Of a stretch of 38,996 nt of DNA, positions 16,174 through 23,366 are shown piece after piece; position 1 is the stretch's first letter; each line of letters starts with the position of its first letter. The notes under the pieces are model-generated. The model did no database searches. It was given only the letters and a program-made list of their open reading frames with translations, and was not told where the DNA came from. The DNA is from Nitrospira sp. (GTDB taxonomy: Bacteria; Nitrospirota; Nitrospiria; Nitrospirales; Nitrospiraceae): the NCBI GenBank assembly GCA_015903995.1, contig JABMDK010000017.1:32125-71120 (forward strand), in the 5' to 3' direction. The translations under genes were made by a program, and so were the position numbers.

Positions 16174-16297
16174 CGGGCTGCTGAAAATAGCCTCCGGTTT
16201 TGTTCTCGGCTCGAAGAATTCCTCAACGTACCCCAGAGGGTACGCCTCCGGATTCTTCTCGCCTGCGGCCTCGCCGGCGACCATTTTGAGCATCCCT
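16174..16297 (-). repeat. 124-bp palindromic repeat, copy D
   Basis: The most diverged copy, in minus orientation. Read on the minus strand it has GCTCAAAATGGTCGCCGG at one end and CTATTTTCAGCAGCCCG at the other. A central GTACCC..GGGTAC hairpin is flanked by GAAGAAT..ATTCTTC. Compared with other copies both arms have changed together, which suggests that pairing is maintained. It lies inside the sulfur-carrier operon between cysK and moeB. Confidence 0.75.
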
Positions 16298-16313
16298 CCT
16301 ATAACTGGTTGTC

Positions 16314-17243
16314 TCAGATGTTGAAGTACTTCTCAATGCTGATGTAGCGCTCGCCGGTATCGCAGAGAATGGTCACGACATTTTTGCCTGGTCCCAGTTC
16401 ATCAGCGATCTTTTGCGCGGCGAACACATTGGCGCCGGCGGAAATACCCACCAGCAGGCCTTCTTTCTTTGAGAGCTGTTTCGCGGTCTGATACGCTTCA
16501 TCATCCGTCACGGTGATTACGCGGTCGAGAATCTTGCGATTGAGCACCTTCGGAATAAAGCCTGCCCCGATCCCTTGAATCTTATGGGGGCCGGGGTCTC
16601 CTCCGGACAGCACGGGCGAGCCTGCCGGTTCGACGGCGATGACTTGTATGTGCGGATTCCGTTCCTTCAAGAGTTCACCACATCCTGTGATGGTCCCACC
16701 GGTTCCGACGGCGGCCACAAAGGCATCGATTTTTCCGTCGAGCGCGTCCCAGATTTCCAGAGCCGTGGTCATCTTATGCATCGCAGGGTTGGCCGGATTC
16801 GAGAACTGATCGGGCATAAAGTACGAGGGGTTTTGAGCCAAGATACTTTCCGCCTCTTTAATGGAGCCTTTCATGCCCTCCCAGGCCGGGGTCAGCACCA
16901 GCTGTGCGCCATATGAAGACAGCAAGCTGGCTCGTTCCATGCTCATACTTTCCGGCATCACGAGGATCAGTTTGTACCCACGCACGGCCGCGACCAAAGC
17001 CAGTCCGATCCCTGTGTTTCCACTGGTCGGCTCAACGATGGTTCCGCCCGGCTTGAGCTTCCCCTGACGTTCGGCCTCATTGATCATGTTGAGGCAGATC
17101 CGATCCTTGACGCTCCCGCCGGGGTTGAAAAATTCGACCTTTCCGAAAATCGTCGCAGAACCGGACTTTGACAGACGGTTCAATCTGACAAGCGGGGTTT
17201 TGCCGATCAGCTCGGTAATGTCTTTATATAACGTGGTGTTCAA
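16314..17243 (-). CDS. cysK: Cysteine synthase (O-acetylserine or carrier-dependent)
   Basis: 309 residues of the cysteine synthase family. The PLP lysine is Lys46 in NPGGSVKDR, the substrate loop is EPTSGNTGIGLA (about 71-82), and the phosphate loop is GTGGTITG near 180. The enzyme makes cysteine from O-acetylserine (or O-phosphoserine) and a sulfur donor. It directly follows a thiS-like carrier gene, as CysM is paired with CysO in M. tuberculosis, so the donor may be a protein thiocarboxylate. Translation must start at TTG 17243, which overlaps the thiS-like TGA. Its GGAGGGGG ribosome site lies in the carrier's glycine codons. No alternative ATG is nearby. Confidence 0.92.
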   Translation of the reverse strand: MNTTLYKDITELIGKTPLVRLNRLSKSGSATIFGKVEFFNPGGSVKDRICLNMINEAERQGKLKPGGTIVEPTSGNTGIGLALVAAVRGYKLILVMPESMSMERASLLSSYGAQLVLTPAWEGMKGSIKEAESILAQNPSYFMPDQFSNPANPAMHKMTTALEIWDALDGKIDAFVAAVGTGGTITGCGELLKERNPHIQVIAVEPAGSPVLSGGDPGPHKIQGIGAGFIPKVLNRKILDRVITVTDDEAYQTAKQLSKKEGLLVGISAGANVFAAQKIADELGPGKNVVTILCDTGERYISIEKYFNI

Positions 17244-17452
17244 CGACCCCCTCCCATATAGAAGAGAAACTCCACGTGATCTCCTTCATTGAGATGGGTC
17301 GTGGCAAGGTGGTCACGGTCCAGCACCTTGTCGTTGACCTCGACGGCGACCATCTGTGGCTCGATGTTCTTGGTCTTGAGCAAATCGAGGACGGTTCCGT
17401 TCTGGATCTCTTCAGGCTTTCCGTTGATCTTGACCTGCACAGATTCTCCCAA
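17240..17452 (-). CDS. ThiS-family sulfur carrier, ends GGGR
   Basis: 70 residues with a beta-grasp fold: VQVKINGKPEEIQNGTVLDL, then MVAVEVNDKVLDRDHLATTH, then GDHVEFLFYMGGGR. ThiS normally ends in Gly-Gly for adenylation and thiocarboxylation. Here one Arg follows, so trimming would be needed, presumably by the JAMM protease at the other end of the operon. No thiamine genes (thiG, thiH) are adjacent. Pairing with cysK argues that it serves cysteine synthesis. It is the first gene of the operon and has a promoter candidate upstream. Confidence 0.88.
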   Translation of the reverse strand: MGESVQVKINGKPEEIQNGTVLDLLKTKNIEPQMVAVEVNDKVLDRDHLATTHLNEGDHVEFLFYMGGGR

Positions 17453-17478
17453 GTTGGCTTAGAGATTAAAGAATTTTG

Positions 17479-17508
17479 AAACTAGCAAAGGCATGCGCTG
17501 CTTGTCAA
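17479..17508 (-). promoter_or_regulatory. Putative sigma-70 promoter of the sulfur-carrier operon
   Basis: On the minus strand, TTGACA (17503-17508) is followed after 18 bases by TAGTTT (17479-17484), about 27 bases before the thiS-like start codon. The -35 is perfect and the -10 weak. No other promoter-like pair was seen ahead of the operon. Confidence 0.45.
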
Positions 17509-17656
17509 GGCTATGGTCATCTGTATGGAGAGACACGAATGCTCGATAGGATTCATGCTCAATAGGATCTGCCGAGACGAGGAGCGAGTCTCTGAGGCGG
17601 TTGCTTGACTTTGCTCCGGCTCGTCGCCACTATGCCGCCTGCAAAAGGATACCAGG

Positions 17657-18034
17657 ATGTGGAAAAAGAATTTCCTCTTTCGCGCCGCGGAATCGACCCC
17701 GTTAACCGAGTCCGAGAATGAGCTCTTCCATGATACGGAGCCGGCGCTGGACAGCGCGGGCCTGGTCTTGGACAAGTTTCTCTCGGTGTGGGTACAGGGC
17801 GAAGGGACGGAAGAGACGCCGTCGGTCTTTACGAATCTATATGTGCGGACCGCGATGCTGGATGTGAAGAGGCAGGTCAGTCTCCTTCAGCCGCTTCAAG
17901 GACGTACGCATCAGATCAAGCAACTACTCACACGGGAGCAGAAACAGTTTCTCCGACAGTGGCTTCAGGTCCATGCCCCCCAGGCCTGGGAGTCTGCCGA
18001 CGACCACTTCCGCGATCTCTTCGAACTGGAATGA
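17657..18034 (+). CDS. Hypothetical protein, mostly helical
   Basis: 125 residues, no signal peptide, no recognised domain. Starts MWKKNFLFRAAES and ends in an acidic helix (ESADDHFRDLFELE). The middle (RTAMLDVKRQVSLLQPLQGR) predicts amphipathic helices. AAAGGA lies upstream of the ATG. The stop overlaps the PLD-like gene by four bases (ATGA), so the two form a unit. It diverges from the sulfur operon. I do not recognise it. Confidence 0.6.
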   Translation: MWKKNFLFRAAESTPLTESENELFHDTEPALDSAGLVLDKFLSVWVQGEGTEETPSVFTNLYVRTAMLDVKRQVSLLQPLQGRTHQIKQLLTREQKQFLRQWLQVHAPQAWESADDHFRDLFELE

Positions 18035-18594
18035 TCCGGCCTTCGCCGTTCCAATCGTCCACGCGGTGCTGTCGATGGTGCATGATCTGGCTGCTTGCCG
18101 CAGGGCTGCTTGGGCCAAACTGGGAGGTTTCAGCGACATCGGTCGAAGTCTGGTATGGCCCGGAGGATAGGCCGCTTGAACAGCTCGTACGGATGTATGA
18201 TCGTGCCAAGCGATACATCTTTGTCGCCGTGTATGGCGTAACGTCGCCGCTCACGGTGAAGGCGCTGGTTGCGGCGAAACGGCGTGGCGTGGATGTGCGG
18301 CTCCTCACCGATCGGGAACGTCTCAACGATCCGAAACAACGAACGGCGCTCTCGGCGTTACGCGAAGCGGGGATCCCGATCAAAATCAATCAACATGACG
18401 GCTTGATGCATTTGAAGCAGACGGTGATCGACGACGAGATCAATGCCAGCGGGTCGATGAATCAGACCACCGGTGGAAACCGCTACAATGATGAACGGCT
18501 GGATATTATCAGAGACCATGCGGTGACCGTGAAAGCCCGGGAAAAGTTTCTCTCAATGTGGAAAGACCAGGAACGATTCCAGGAGTGGAAATAG
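18031..18594 (+). CDS. Phospholipase D-like endonuclease (single HKD), exported
   Basis: 187 residues. An N-terminal hydrophobic segment (MIWLLAAGLLG, about 18-28) looks like a signal or anchor. The PLD motif is HLKQTVID with His127, Lys129 and Asp134, followed by GSMNQTTGG and NDERLDIIRD. Single-HKD proteins of this size resemble the Nuc endonuclease, which dimerises to form its active site. The product is probably periplasmic and cuts nucleic acid or phosphodiesters non-specifically. I start at ATG 18031, the overlap with the previous gene. Confidence 0.85.
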   Translation: MIRPSPFQSSTRCCRWCMIWLLAAGLLGPNWEVSATSVEVWYGPEDRPLEQLVRMYDRAKRYIFVAVYGVTSPLTVKALVAAKRRGVDVRLLTDRERLNDPKQRTALSALREAGIPIKINQHDGLMHLKQTVIDDEINASGSMNQTTGGNRYNDERLDIIRDHAVTVKAREKFLSMWKDQERFQEWK

Positions 18595-18709
18595 CGGCAA
18601 GATAGAGGGTAAGGTTGACGTGACGGCGAAGAGTGAGGAAATTGTGACGGAAACGCGAACCTGCTTCCCCGGCCTGAGCCTTGACCGTAGTCTTTTGGAG
18701 GGTTGAGTG

Positions 18710-19981
18710 ATGACCGAAGAGACCGACATTGCCGTCGTGGGAGCCGGTGGTGGCGGGGCCGTGCTGGCCCTTGCACTGGCTCAGAAGGGGATCAAAACGA
18801 TTGTCTTCGAGCAGGCGCCGGGACCGCCGCAGGGATTGCGCGGAGAGATCCTGCAGCCGAACGGGCAGCAAGTCCTCGATCGGTTGGGGCTCCTGAGTCG
18901 ATTGCCGGTCGAGTCGACCCGTACCGTGCATAAGTTTCACTTTTGCCGTGTCGGTGGCGAGCGGCTGTGCACGGTGGACTATGGCGAATTGCCGCCTCCG
19001 TACAACCAGGCCGTGGTCACCCTGCCGAATGTGGCGCACCATGCGATTCTGAACGCGATCGAGCGCGAATCCTCCGTCTCGTTGCGGTATCGATCAGCCT
19101 TCACGGGTTTGCTTCGGGAGAATGGGCGGGTCGTCGGGCTGACGGCCAAGCAAGGAGAAGACCACGTGACTGTGAAGGCAAAGGTGGTCGTCGGAGCCGA
19201 CGGAGCCTTTTCAAAAGTTCGAGAGGCCTTGCAGATCCCGGCCGATCTGTATCTCTATCCGCAAGGGTACTTGATCGCCCTGTTAGACGCGGCGGTTCCG
19301 CTGGGAGAGGCGAAGTATTTTGTCGGCAAGCGAACGATCCTTGGGATGTTTCCCGCAGCTGGGGACAAGGTCTATGTGTTCTACATGATCAAGGCTGGCT
19401 CTTATGACCATGTGAAAGAACGAGGTATCGCGGTGTTGCAAGAGTCGTGGATCGCGATCGACCCTTCCAGTGAGGCAATCTTCCGTACACTCACGGACTG
19501 GAAGCAAACCGCCTTCATGCCGACCGGGCGTGTCCGCACGCCGACGTGGGTGGCCGACGGGGCGGTGCTGATCGGGGATGCGGCGCATGCGATGAACCCG
19601 CATGCCTCTCAAGGTCGTATGCAGGCGATGGTGGACGCCATGACACTGGCCGACCTGTTGCCTGAATGTCTCGCAACGAATGATTGCTCCGCAGAAAAAC
19701 TGAGGATCTACGAAACCTCACGTCGGCCTCAGGTCACCATGTTGCAGAAGTTGGCTGATGAACAGGTGCTGTTCTGGAACACAGCGAATCCGATCATCGC
19801 CTTTCTCCGGGACCGCGTCTTCAGTACGTTGGATCGCAACGCACGACTCCGTTATCGTGTTTTGTCGACGACAGCCGGACTCCGCAAGGAGCCGCCATTC
19901 GGCATGATGGATCGCCTGATGGCGGCGGGATTTCTGCCGGACCCCTCGGCGCGCGACATGGCAGCAGGAGGAGTTCGGTAA
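18710..19981 (+). CDS. FAD-dependent monooxygenase-like oxidoreductase (UbiH/PHBH family)
   Basis: About 423 residues. The N-terminal Rossmann loop VVGAGGGGAVLALALAQKG binds the FAD ADP part. The middle DG motif (VVVGADGAFSKVR) and the C-terminal GD motif (VLIGDAAHAMNPHASQG) are those of aromatic or quinone hydroxylases. GGAGG lies nine bases before ATG 18710; a GTG three bases earlier is equally possible. The substrate is unknown. It is followed in the same reading frame, after one TAA, by TPM-domain sequence (see findings). Confidence 0.87.
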   Translation: MTEETDIAVVGAGGGGAVLALALAQKGIKTIVFEQAPGPPQGLRGEILQPNGQQVLDRLGLLSRLPVESTRTVHKFHFCRVGGERLCTVDYGELPPPYNQAVVTLPNVAHHAILNAIERESSVSLRYRSAFTGLLRENGRVVGLTAKQGEDHVTVKAKVVVGADGAFSKVREALQIPADLYLYPQGYLIALLDAAVPLGEAKYFVGKRTILGMFPAAGDKVYVFYMIKAGSYDHVKERGIAVLQESWIAIDPSSEAIFRTLTDWKQTAFMPTGRVRTPTWVADGAVLIGDAAHAMNPHASQGRMQAMVDAMTLADLLPECLATNDCSAEKLRIYETSRRPQVTMLQKLADEQVLFWNTANPIIAFLRDRVFSTLDRNARLRYRVLSTTAGLRKEPPFGMMDRLMAAGFLPDPSARDMAAGGVR

Positions 19982-20029
19982 CATCATGTCTCCAGCCCCA
20001 TCGGGTATGTCAGCGATCATGCACAAGTG

Positions 20030-20623
20030 ATGGAGCCGGAGTGGAAGGACCGCATCCGGTCCGTCTGTATCGATCTTGAGAAAAAAAGCAGTGTGGAAAT
20101 GGTGATTGTGACGGTGCCCAGCATCAAACCCTATCCATCGGCCAAGCATTATGCGGACGCGCTGTATGAAAAGTGGCAAATCGGCTCGACGCAGCAGGAA
20201 CATGGGCTGATGGTGTTGGTGGCTGTGCAAGAGCGTCAGGCGGCGATGGCGTTGGGCCGCCAAATGTTTTCGGTCATCACCCCGGCCGTCAGAAACGAAG
20301 TCAGTCGTCTCTATCTGCAGCCCGCGATTGAACGAGGGCATTTCGGGGAAGGGCTGTATCGCACGGCAGTTGCGCTGGCGACCCCGGCGCAAGAGGTGAG
20401 GTTCACTCCTCCATCCCGGCCTCGGATTAAGGGGCTCGGGGTCTGGATTACGCTTGGCACCACCGTGGCGATCGTCTCGTTTTTCTGGTGGATGAGTCGG
20501 CCGGATTTACGGCACCCCTATCGGCGCATTCAAAAAGGGGAATATTGGGGAACTGGCCAAGGCGGTTTCGGGGGAAACTGGGGTGGATTTGGCGGCGGCA
20601 CGAGTGGGGAGGGATATCGATGA
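20030..20623 (+). CDS. TPM-domain protein lacking its N-terminal leader
   Basis: About 197 residues. The TPM domain (EWKDRIRSVCIDLEKKSSVE, VPSIKPYPSAKHYADALYE, HGLMVLVAVQERQAAMALG) is followed by one membrane segment (GVWITLGTTVAIVSFFWW). A Gly-rich tail (GQGGFGGNWGGFGGG) is typical of the family, which sits at the cell envelope. The only usable starts are GTG 20027 and ATG 20030. Yet the domain's usual opening (GYVSDHAQV) is encoded just upstream in the same frame with no start codon, back to the TAA of the FAD gene. The signal peptide expected for this family is also missing. It overlaps the DsbA-like gene downstream by ATGA. Confidence 0.75.
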   Translation: MEPEWKDRIRSVCIDLEKKSSVEMVIVTVPSIKPYPSAKHYADALYEKWQIGSTQQEHGLMVLVAVQERQAAMALGRQMFSVITPAVRNEVSRLYLQPAIERGHFGEGLYRTAVALATPAQEVRFTPPSRPRIKGLGVWITLGTTVAIVSFFWWMSRPDLRHPYRRIQKGEYWGTGQGGFGGNWGGFGGGTSGEGYR

Positions 20624-21375
20624 GGATGGAAAATACATCAACGCCAGTTGTCTTCGTTATGCTTGTTCTGTTCCTGCCTGGTTGTTCAACCACAGCTAAA
20701 GGAACTCAAACTCCTACTCCCACTCAAGACCTTACCGATGCTGCCATCGAGCGCTACATTCGTGCCCATCCGGAAGTGATCGAACAATCGCTGCAGGGAT
20801 TGCTCGCCAAGCGCGAAGCAGAACTGCGGGACCATCAAAAAGCCGCTCTTGTGACGAAGCAGAAGGAACTGGTGCACGATCCTGCGTCACCGGTCAGCGG
20901 CAATCCAAAAGGCGAGATCACCCTGGTGGAGTTCTATGACTACCGCTGCGGGTTCTGTAAGAAGGCAGCGTCAGCAGTCACGGAACTCCAGAAGGTCGAT
21001 CCGCGAGTTCGGGTGGTCTATAAGGACTTGCCCATTCTGGGCGAGCCGTCGGAGCTCGCCGCCAAGGCTGCGCTCGCGTCTCAGGCGCAAGGCAAGCACC
21101 AGGCCTTTCACGAAGCGCTGCTCGCCTCCCATGCCGACATGAGTAAGGATGCCATTTTGAAGATCGCCGTGAACGTGGGCCTTGATGCGAAGCGACTGGA
21201 AGCCGACATGGCCAATCCGAAGTGGCAGACCGTCATCGACAAGAATCGAGCCCTCGCCCGCGAGCTTGGCATCTCAGGGACTCCCGGCTTTATCGTGGGC
21301 AACGAACTGGTGCCTGGGTGGTTGGATTTGAATGGGCTAAAAGAATTAATTGCCCGGGCGGGACATGGAAGATGA
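20620..21375 (+). CDS. DsbA-like thiol-disulfide oxidoreductase, lipoprotein
   Basis: 251 residues. A lipoprotein signal peptide ends in the lipobox LPGC, with Cys22 the lipid site. The thioredoxin-fold domain has the redox pair CGFC (Cys110, Cys113) in FYDYRCGFCKKA and a cis-Pro loop SGTPGFIVGNE. The N-terminal region (IERYIRAHPEVIEQSLQG) is the helical leader common in DsbA-family proteins of this type. It probably oxidises or isomerises disulfides on the periplasmic face of a membrane. The start at ATG 20620 is coupled to the TPM gene, with GGGAGGG upstream. Confidence 0.9.
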   Translation: MRMENTSTPVVFVMLVLFLPGCSTTAKGTQTPTPTQDLTDAAIERYIRAHPEVIEQSLQGLLAKREAELRDHQKAALVTKQKELVHDPASPVSGNPKGEITLVEFYDYRCGFCKKAASAVTELQKVDPRVRVVYKDLPILGEPSELAAKAALASQAQGKHQAFHEALLASHADMSKDAILKIAVNVGLDAKRLEADMANPKWQTVIDKNRALARELGISGTPGFIVGNELVPGWLDLNGLKELIARAGHGR

Positions 21376-22142
21376 TGGCTCATGAGATCCCCAAATGTGT
21401 TGCGTGTGCAGGAATTTGAAAGTCCACAGTTTACGGCCATCAGGTAGGTTTCGAAGATGCGCCAGGACAAGCAGGCGCTGATTCAACGTCTATCTGACCA
21501 AAACATGTCTCGTATGTTCTTTTACGAAGAGGAACCCGGAGAGAGTGTCATGCATGAAAAAGTGGACGATTCCATTTACTTGGTTCACTCTCCGTACGAC
21601 TACAATTCGCTGGGAAGTGGCTCTATTTAGGTAATTGGCAAGCGGTCTTCCCTGCCAACAGAGAATAACCGTTCAATACGTTTAAAACTGAAAACGCTGG
21701 GATCGAGAAGCAAGTGAGTGAGTTCAGGGTAAAAATTATTGACTCATTTCATGATGATACTGAATGGAAGGTTATCGAAGAAATCTGACAGTTCAATCAA
21801 CGAGACACTTCCAATAGCTACACTATTGGTCAATTGCTTGAGGGGGCCTGCCTAACAATGGGTTCAAGAGCCACAAAACCTTCGGGTCTACGAAAAATGG
21901 GGCGCGGGTTGGAAAAGTTAGAGTAGAAAGTTTGGGGTTGTGTTTTGTAATCAAATCAAACACAGGGTATCTTCTCCATCGGGTGGCCGGCTTCACGTGA
22001 TGTTTTGGGATCGCTCCTTAGCAGGACCTCGGTGAGTTAGCAGCTTACCACCGCTCATTCAATATCCTGATCTGGTTTCCCCCGTCTTGCAGCTCGATTT
22101 AGTGGTGCGTATGATCGCACGGCTCCATTTTAAGGAGGTGCT
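21376..22142. other. AT-richer, gene-poor stretch
   Basis: About 770 bp with visibly lower GC than the surroundings and no gene with recognisable homology. It holds one 57-codon open frame (21457-21630), a startless frame ending SFHDDTEWKVIEEI at about 21788, a very short frame at about 21859-21927, and an attC-like half-site at 21850-21868. It looks like decayed, probably acquired, DNA. Confidence 0.55.
21457..21630 (+). CDS. Possible small protein
   Basis: 57 residues (MRQDKQALIQRLSDQNMSRM start, YDYNSLGSGSI end), acidic and Tyr-rich in its second half. A weak AGG lies upstream of the ATG. Base composition is AT-richer than neighbouring genes. No homology is recognised. It may be a remnant of a longer acquired gene rather than an expressed protein. 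Confidence 0.25.
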   Translation: MRQDKQALIQRLSDQNMSRMFFYEEEPGESVMHEKVDDSIYLVHSPYDYNSLGSGSI

Positions 22143-22874
22143 ATGGCAAAGATCACTGAGATCGCTCCGGATCTATTCCGCATCACGACCTTCGTTGCAC
22201 CGTTCAATATTCAGTTCAGTCAGTTCTTGCTGCGCGACGATCAGCCGCTGCTGTTCCATACCGGCCCGCGGGCGCTGCTTCCCGATGTCAAAGCCGCCGT
22301 GGCGTCACTCATCGATCCGCAGACCTTGCGTTGGATCGGATTCAGTCATTTCGAGTCCGACGAATGCGCGACGGTGCCGGAATGGCAGCAATTGGCTCCG
22401 CACTCGGAAGTGCTGTGCAGCCTGGTGGGGAAGATGGTGAGCGTCGATGATTGTCTGGCGCTTCGTCCCGCTAAAGGGATGGTCGATGGCGAGGTGCTCG
22501 AGACCGGACGATACCGTTTCCGCTTTCTCTCGACGCCGCATGTGCCGCATTGCTGGGAAGCGGGACTGCTGTTCGAGGAGACAGAACGGACGCTCCTGTG
22601 CTCGGATCTCTTTCACCAAGACGGGGATGTGGAAGCGATGACGGAATCGGACGTCATCCATCGCTGCCGGACGACGCTGGTGGGCTATCAGCAAGGTCCC
22701 TTGGCGAATTACGTGCCCTATTGCTCATTGACGGAGGCGACGCTGCGTCGGTTGGGGGCGCTACAGCCGAAGCGGCTCGCCACCATGCACGGGTCAGTCT
22801 ATGTCGGCGATGGAAGCCAAGCACTCCACGACCTCGCCGCAGTGTGGCAAGAGGTTCTCAGTCCGCAGTCCTAA
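22143..22874 (+). CDS. Metallo-beta-lactamase-fold ODP-type diiron protein
   Basis: 243 residues with the fold of the diiron domain of flavodiiron proteins (ODP family), without a flavodoxin domain. Metal-binding positions are seen in HFESDE (His69, Glu71, Asp73, Glu74), [18 protein letters not shown] and MHGS. Position 74 is Glu where many flavodiiron proteins have His. Relatives bind or reduce O2 or NO, or sense oxygen. A perfect AAGGAGG lies six bases before the ATG. It stands alone after the gene-poor stretch. Confidence 0.8.
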   Translation: MAKITEIAPDLFRITTFVAPFNIQFSQFLLRDDQPLLFHTGPRALLPDVKAAVASLIDPQTLRWIGFSHFESDECATVPEWQQLAPHSEVLCSLVGKMVSVDDCLALRPAKGMVDGEVLETGRYRFRFLSTPHVPHCWEAGLLFEETERTLLCSDLFHQDGDVEAMTESDVIHRCRTTLVGYQQGPLANYVPYCSLTEATLRRLGALQPKRLATMHGSVYVGDGSQALHDLAAVWQEVLSPQS

Positions 22875-22948
22875 TCCACAATTAGGTGACGAGGTGGGAC
22901 TCAGCGGCGCTTGACCGGAGCTTACGAACAGCTGAGAATGGGCTATAA

Positions 22949-23304
22949 GTGGAGCCCCACGGCTAGCAGGCTGCGGAAAAACTCATTGCGACTCCTGTAG
23001 GCGTTACAGGCATCGAGGTTGAGGCCAATGTTGAATAGGCCCGCAGGATGCGCAAAAGGGCCGTCCAGTAAGGCCGCAGCGAGCGAAGAGGCGAATCGTA
23101 CTCTGGGCTGTACGTTGAGCCTCTGAGCGAGGCGAGAACGCCGCTGGCGGACTTTTTCCGCATCCTGCTAGACAGCCGTGGTCCCTTTTGCGTCTTCGGC
23201 GGAACCCGCCGAAGCGTGTCCTCCTTCGCCAAGGCTTCGGAGGACACCCACTGCGCATTCCTCCACAGCGTTCCAGCTGTGGCTTCCTGCGTAGGTGGGT
23301 GAAA
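22949..23304 (-). repeat. 151-bp four-hairpin repeat, interrupted copy
   Basis: The two parts (22949-22966 and 23172-23304) rejoin to 151 bp and match the uninterrupted copy at 32298-32448 in reverse orientation. The hairpins include CCACAGCTGGAACGCTGTGG, a GTGTCCTCC..GGAGGACAC stem, CTTCGGCGGGTTCCGCCGAA and a CCACGGCTG..CCGTGG stem. The 201-bp MITE is inserted in the last stem, with CTAG on both sides. Confidence 0.85.
22967..23167 (+). mobile_element. 201-bp MITE with CTAG target duplication (copy E)
   Basis: The terminal inverted repeats are CAGGCTGCGGAAAAACTC at the left and GACTTTTTCCGCATCCTG at the right. It is flanked by CTAG at 22963-22966 and 23168-23171. Its right 124 bp (23044-23167) is the repeat seen as copies A-D, and the left 77 bp is specific to the long form. 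It has no coding capacity. The YTAR duplication fits the IS5 subgroup of IS5-family transposases acting in trans. The insertion splits a 151-bp repeat, which proves mobility. Confidence 0.85.
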
Positions 23305-23366
23305 GACCGGAAACTTACGCGGGCGTAGCTGAACATTGTTGAACCACTGAGAACAAAGCAGGAACT

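Noticed and set aside
21850..21927. Complete integron attC site
   Set aside because: Only the left half resembles attC; the right half lacks a GTTRRRY core with matching arm, and no integrase gene is present.
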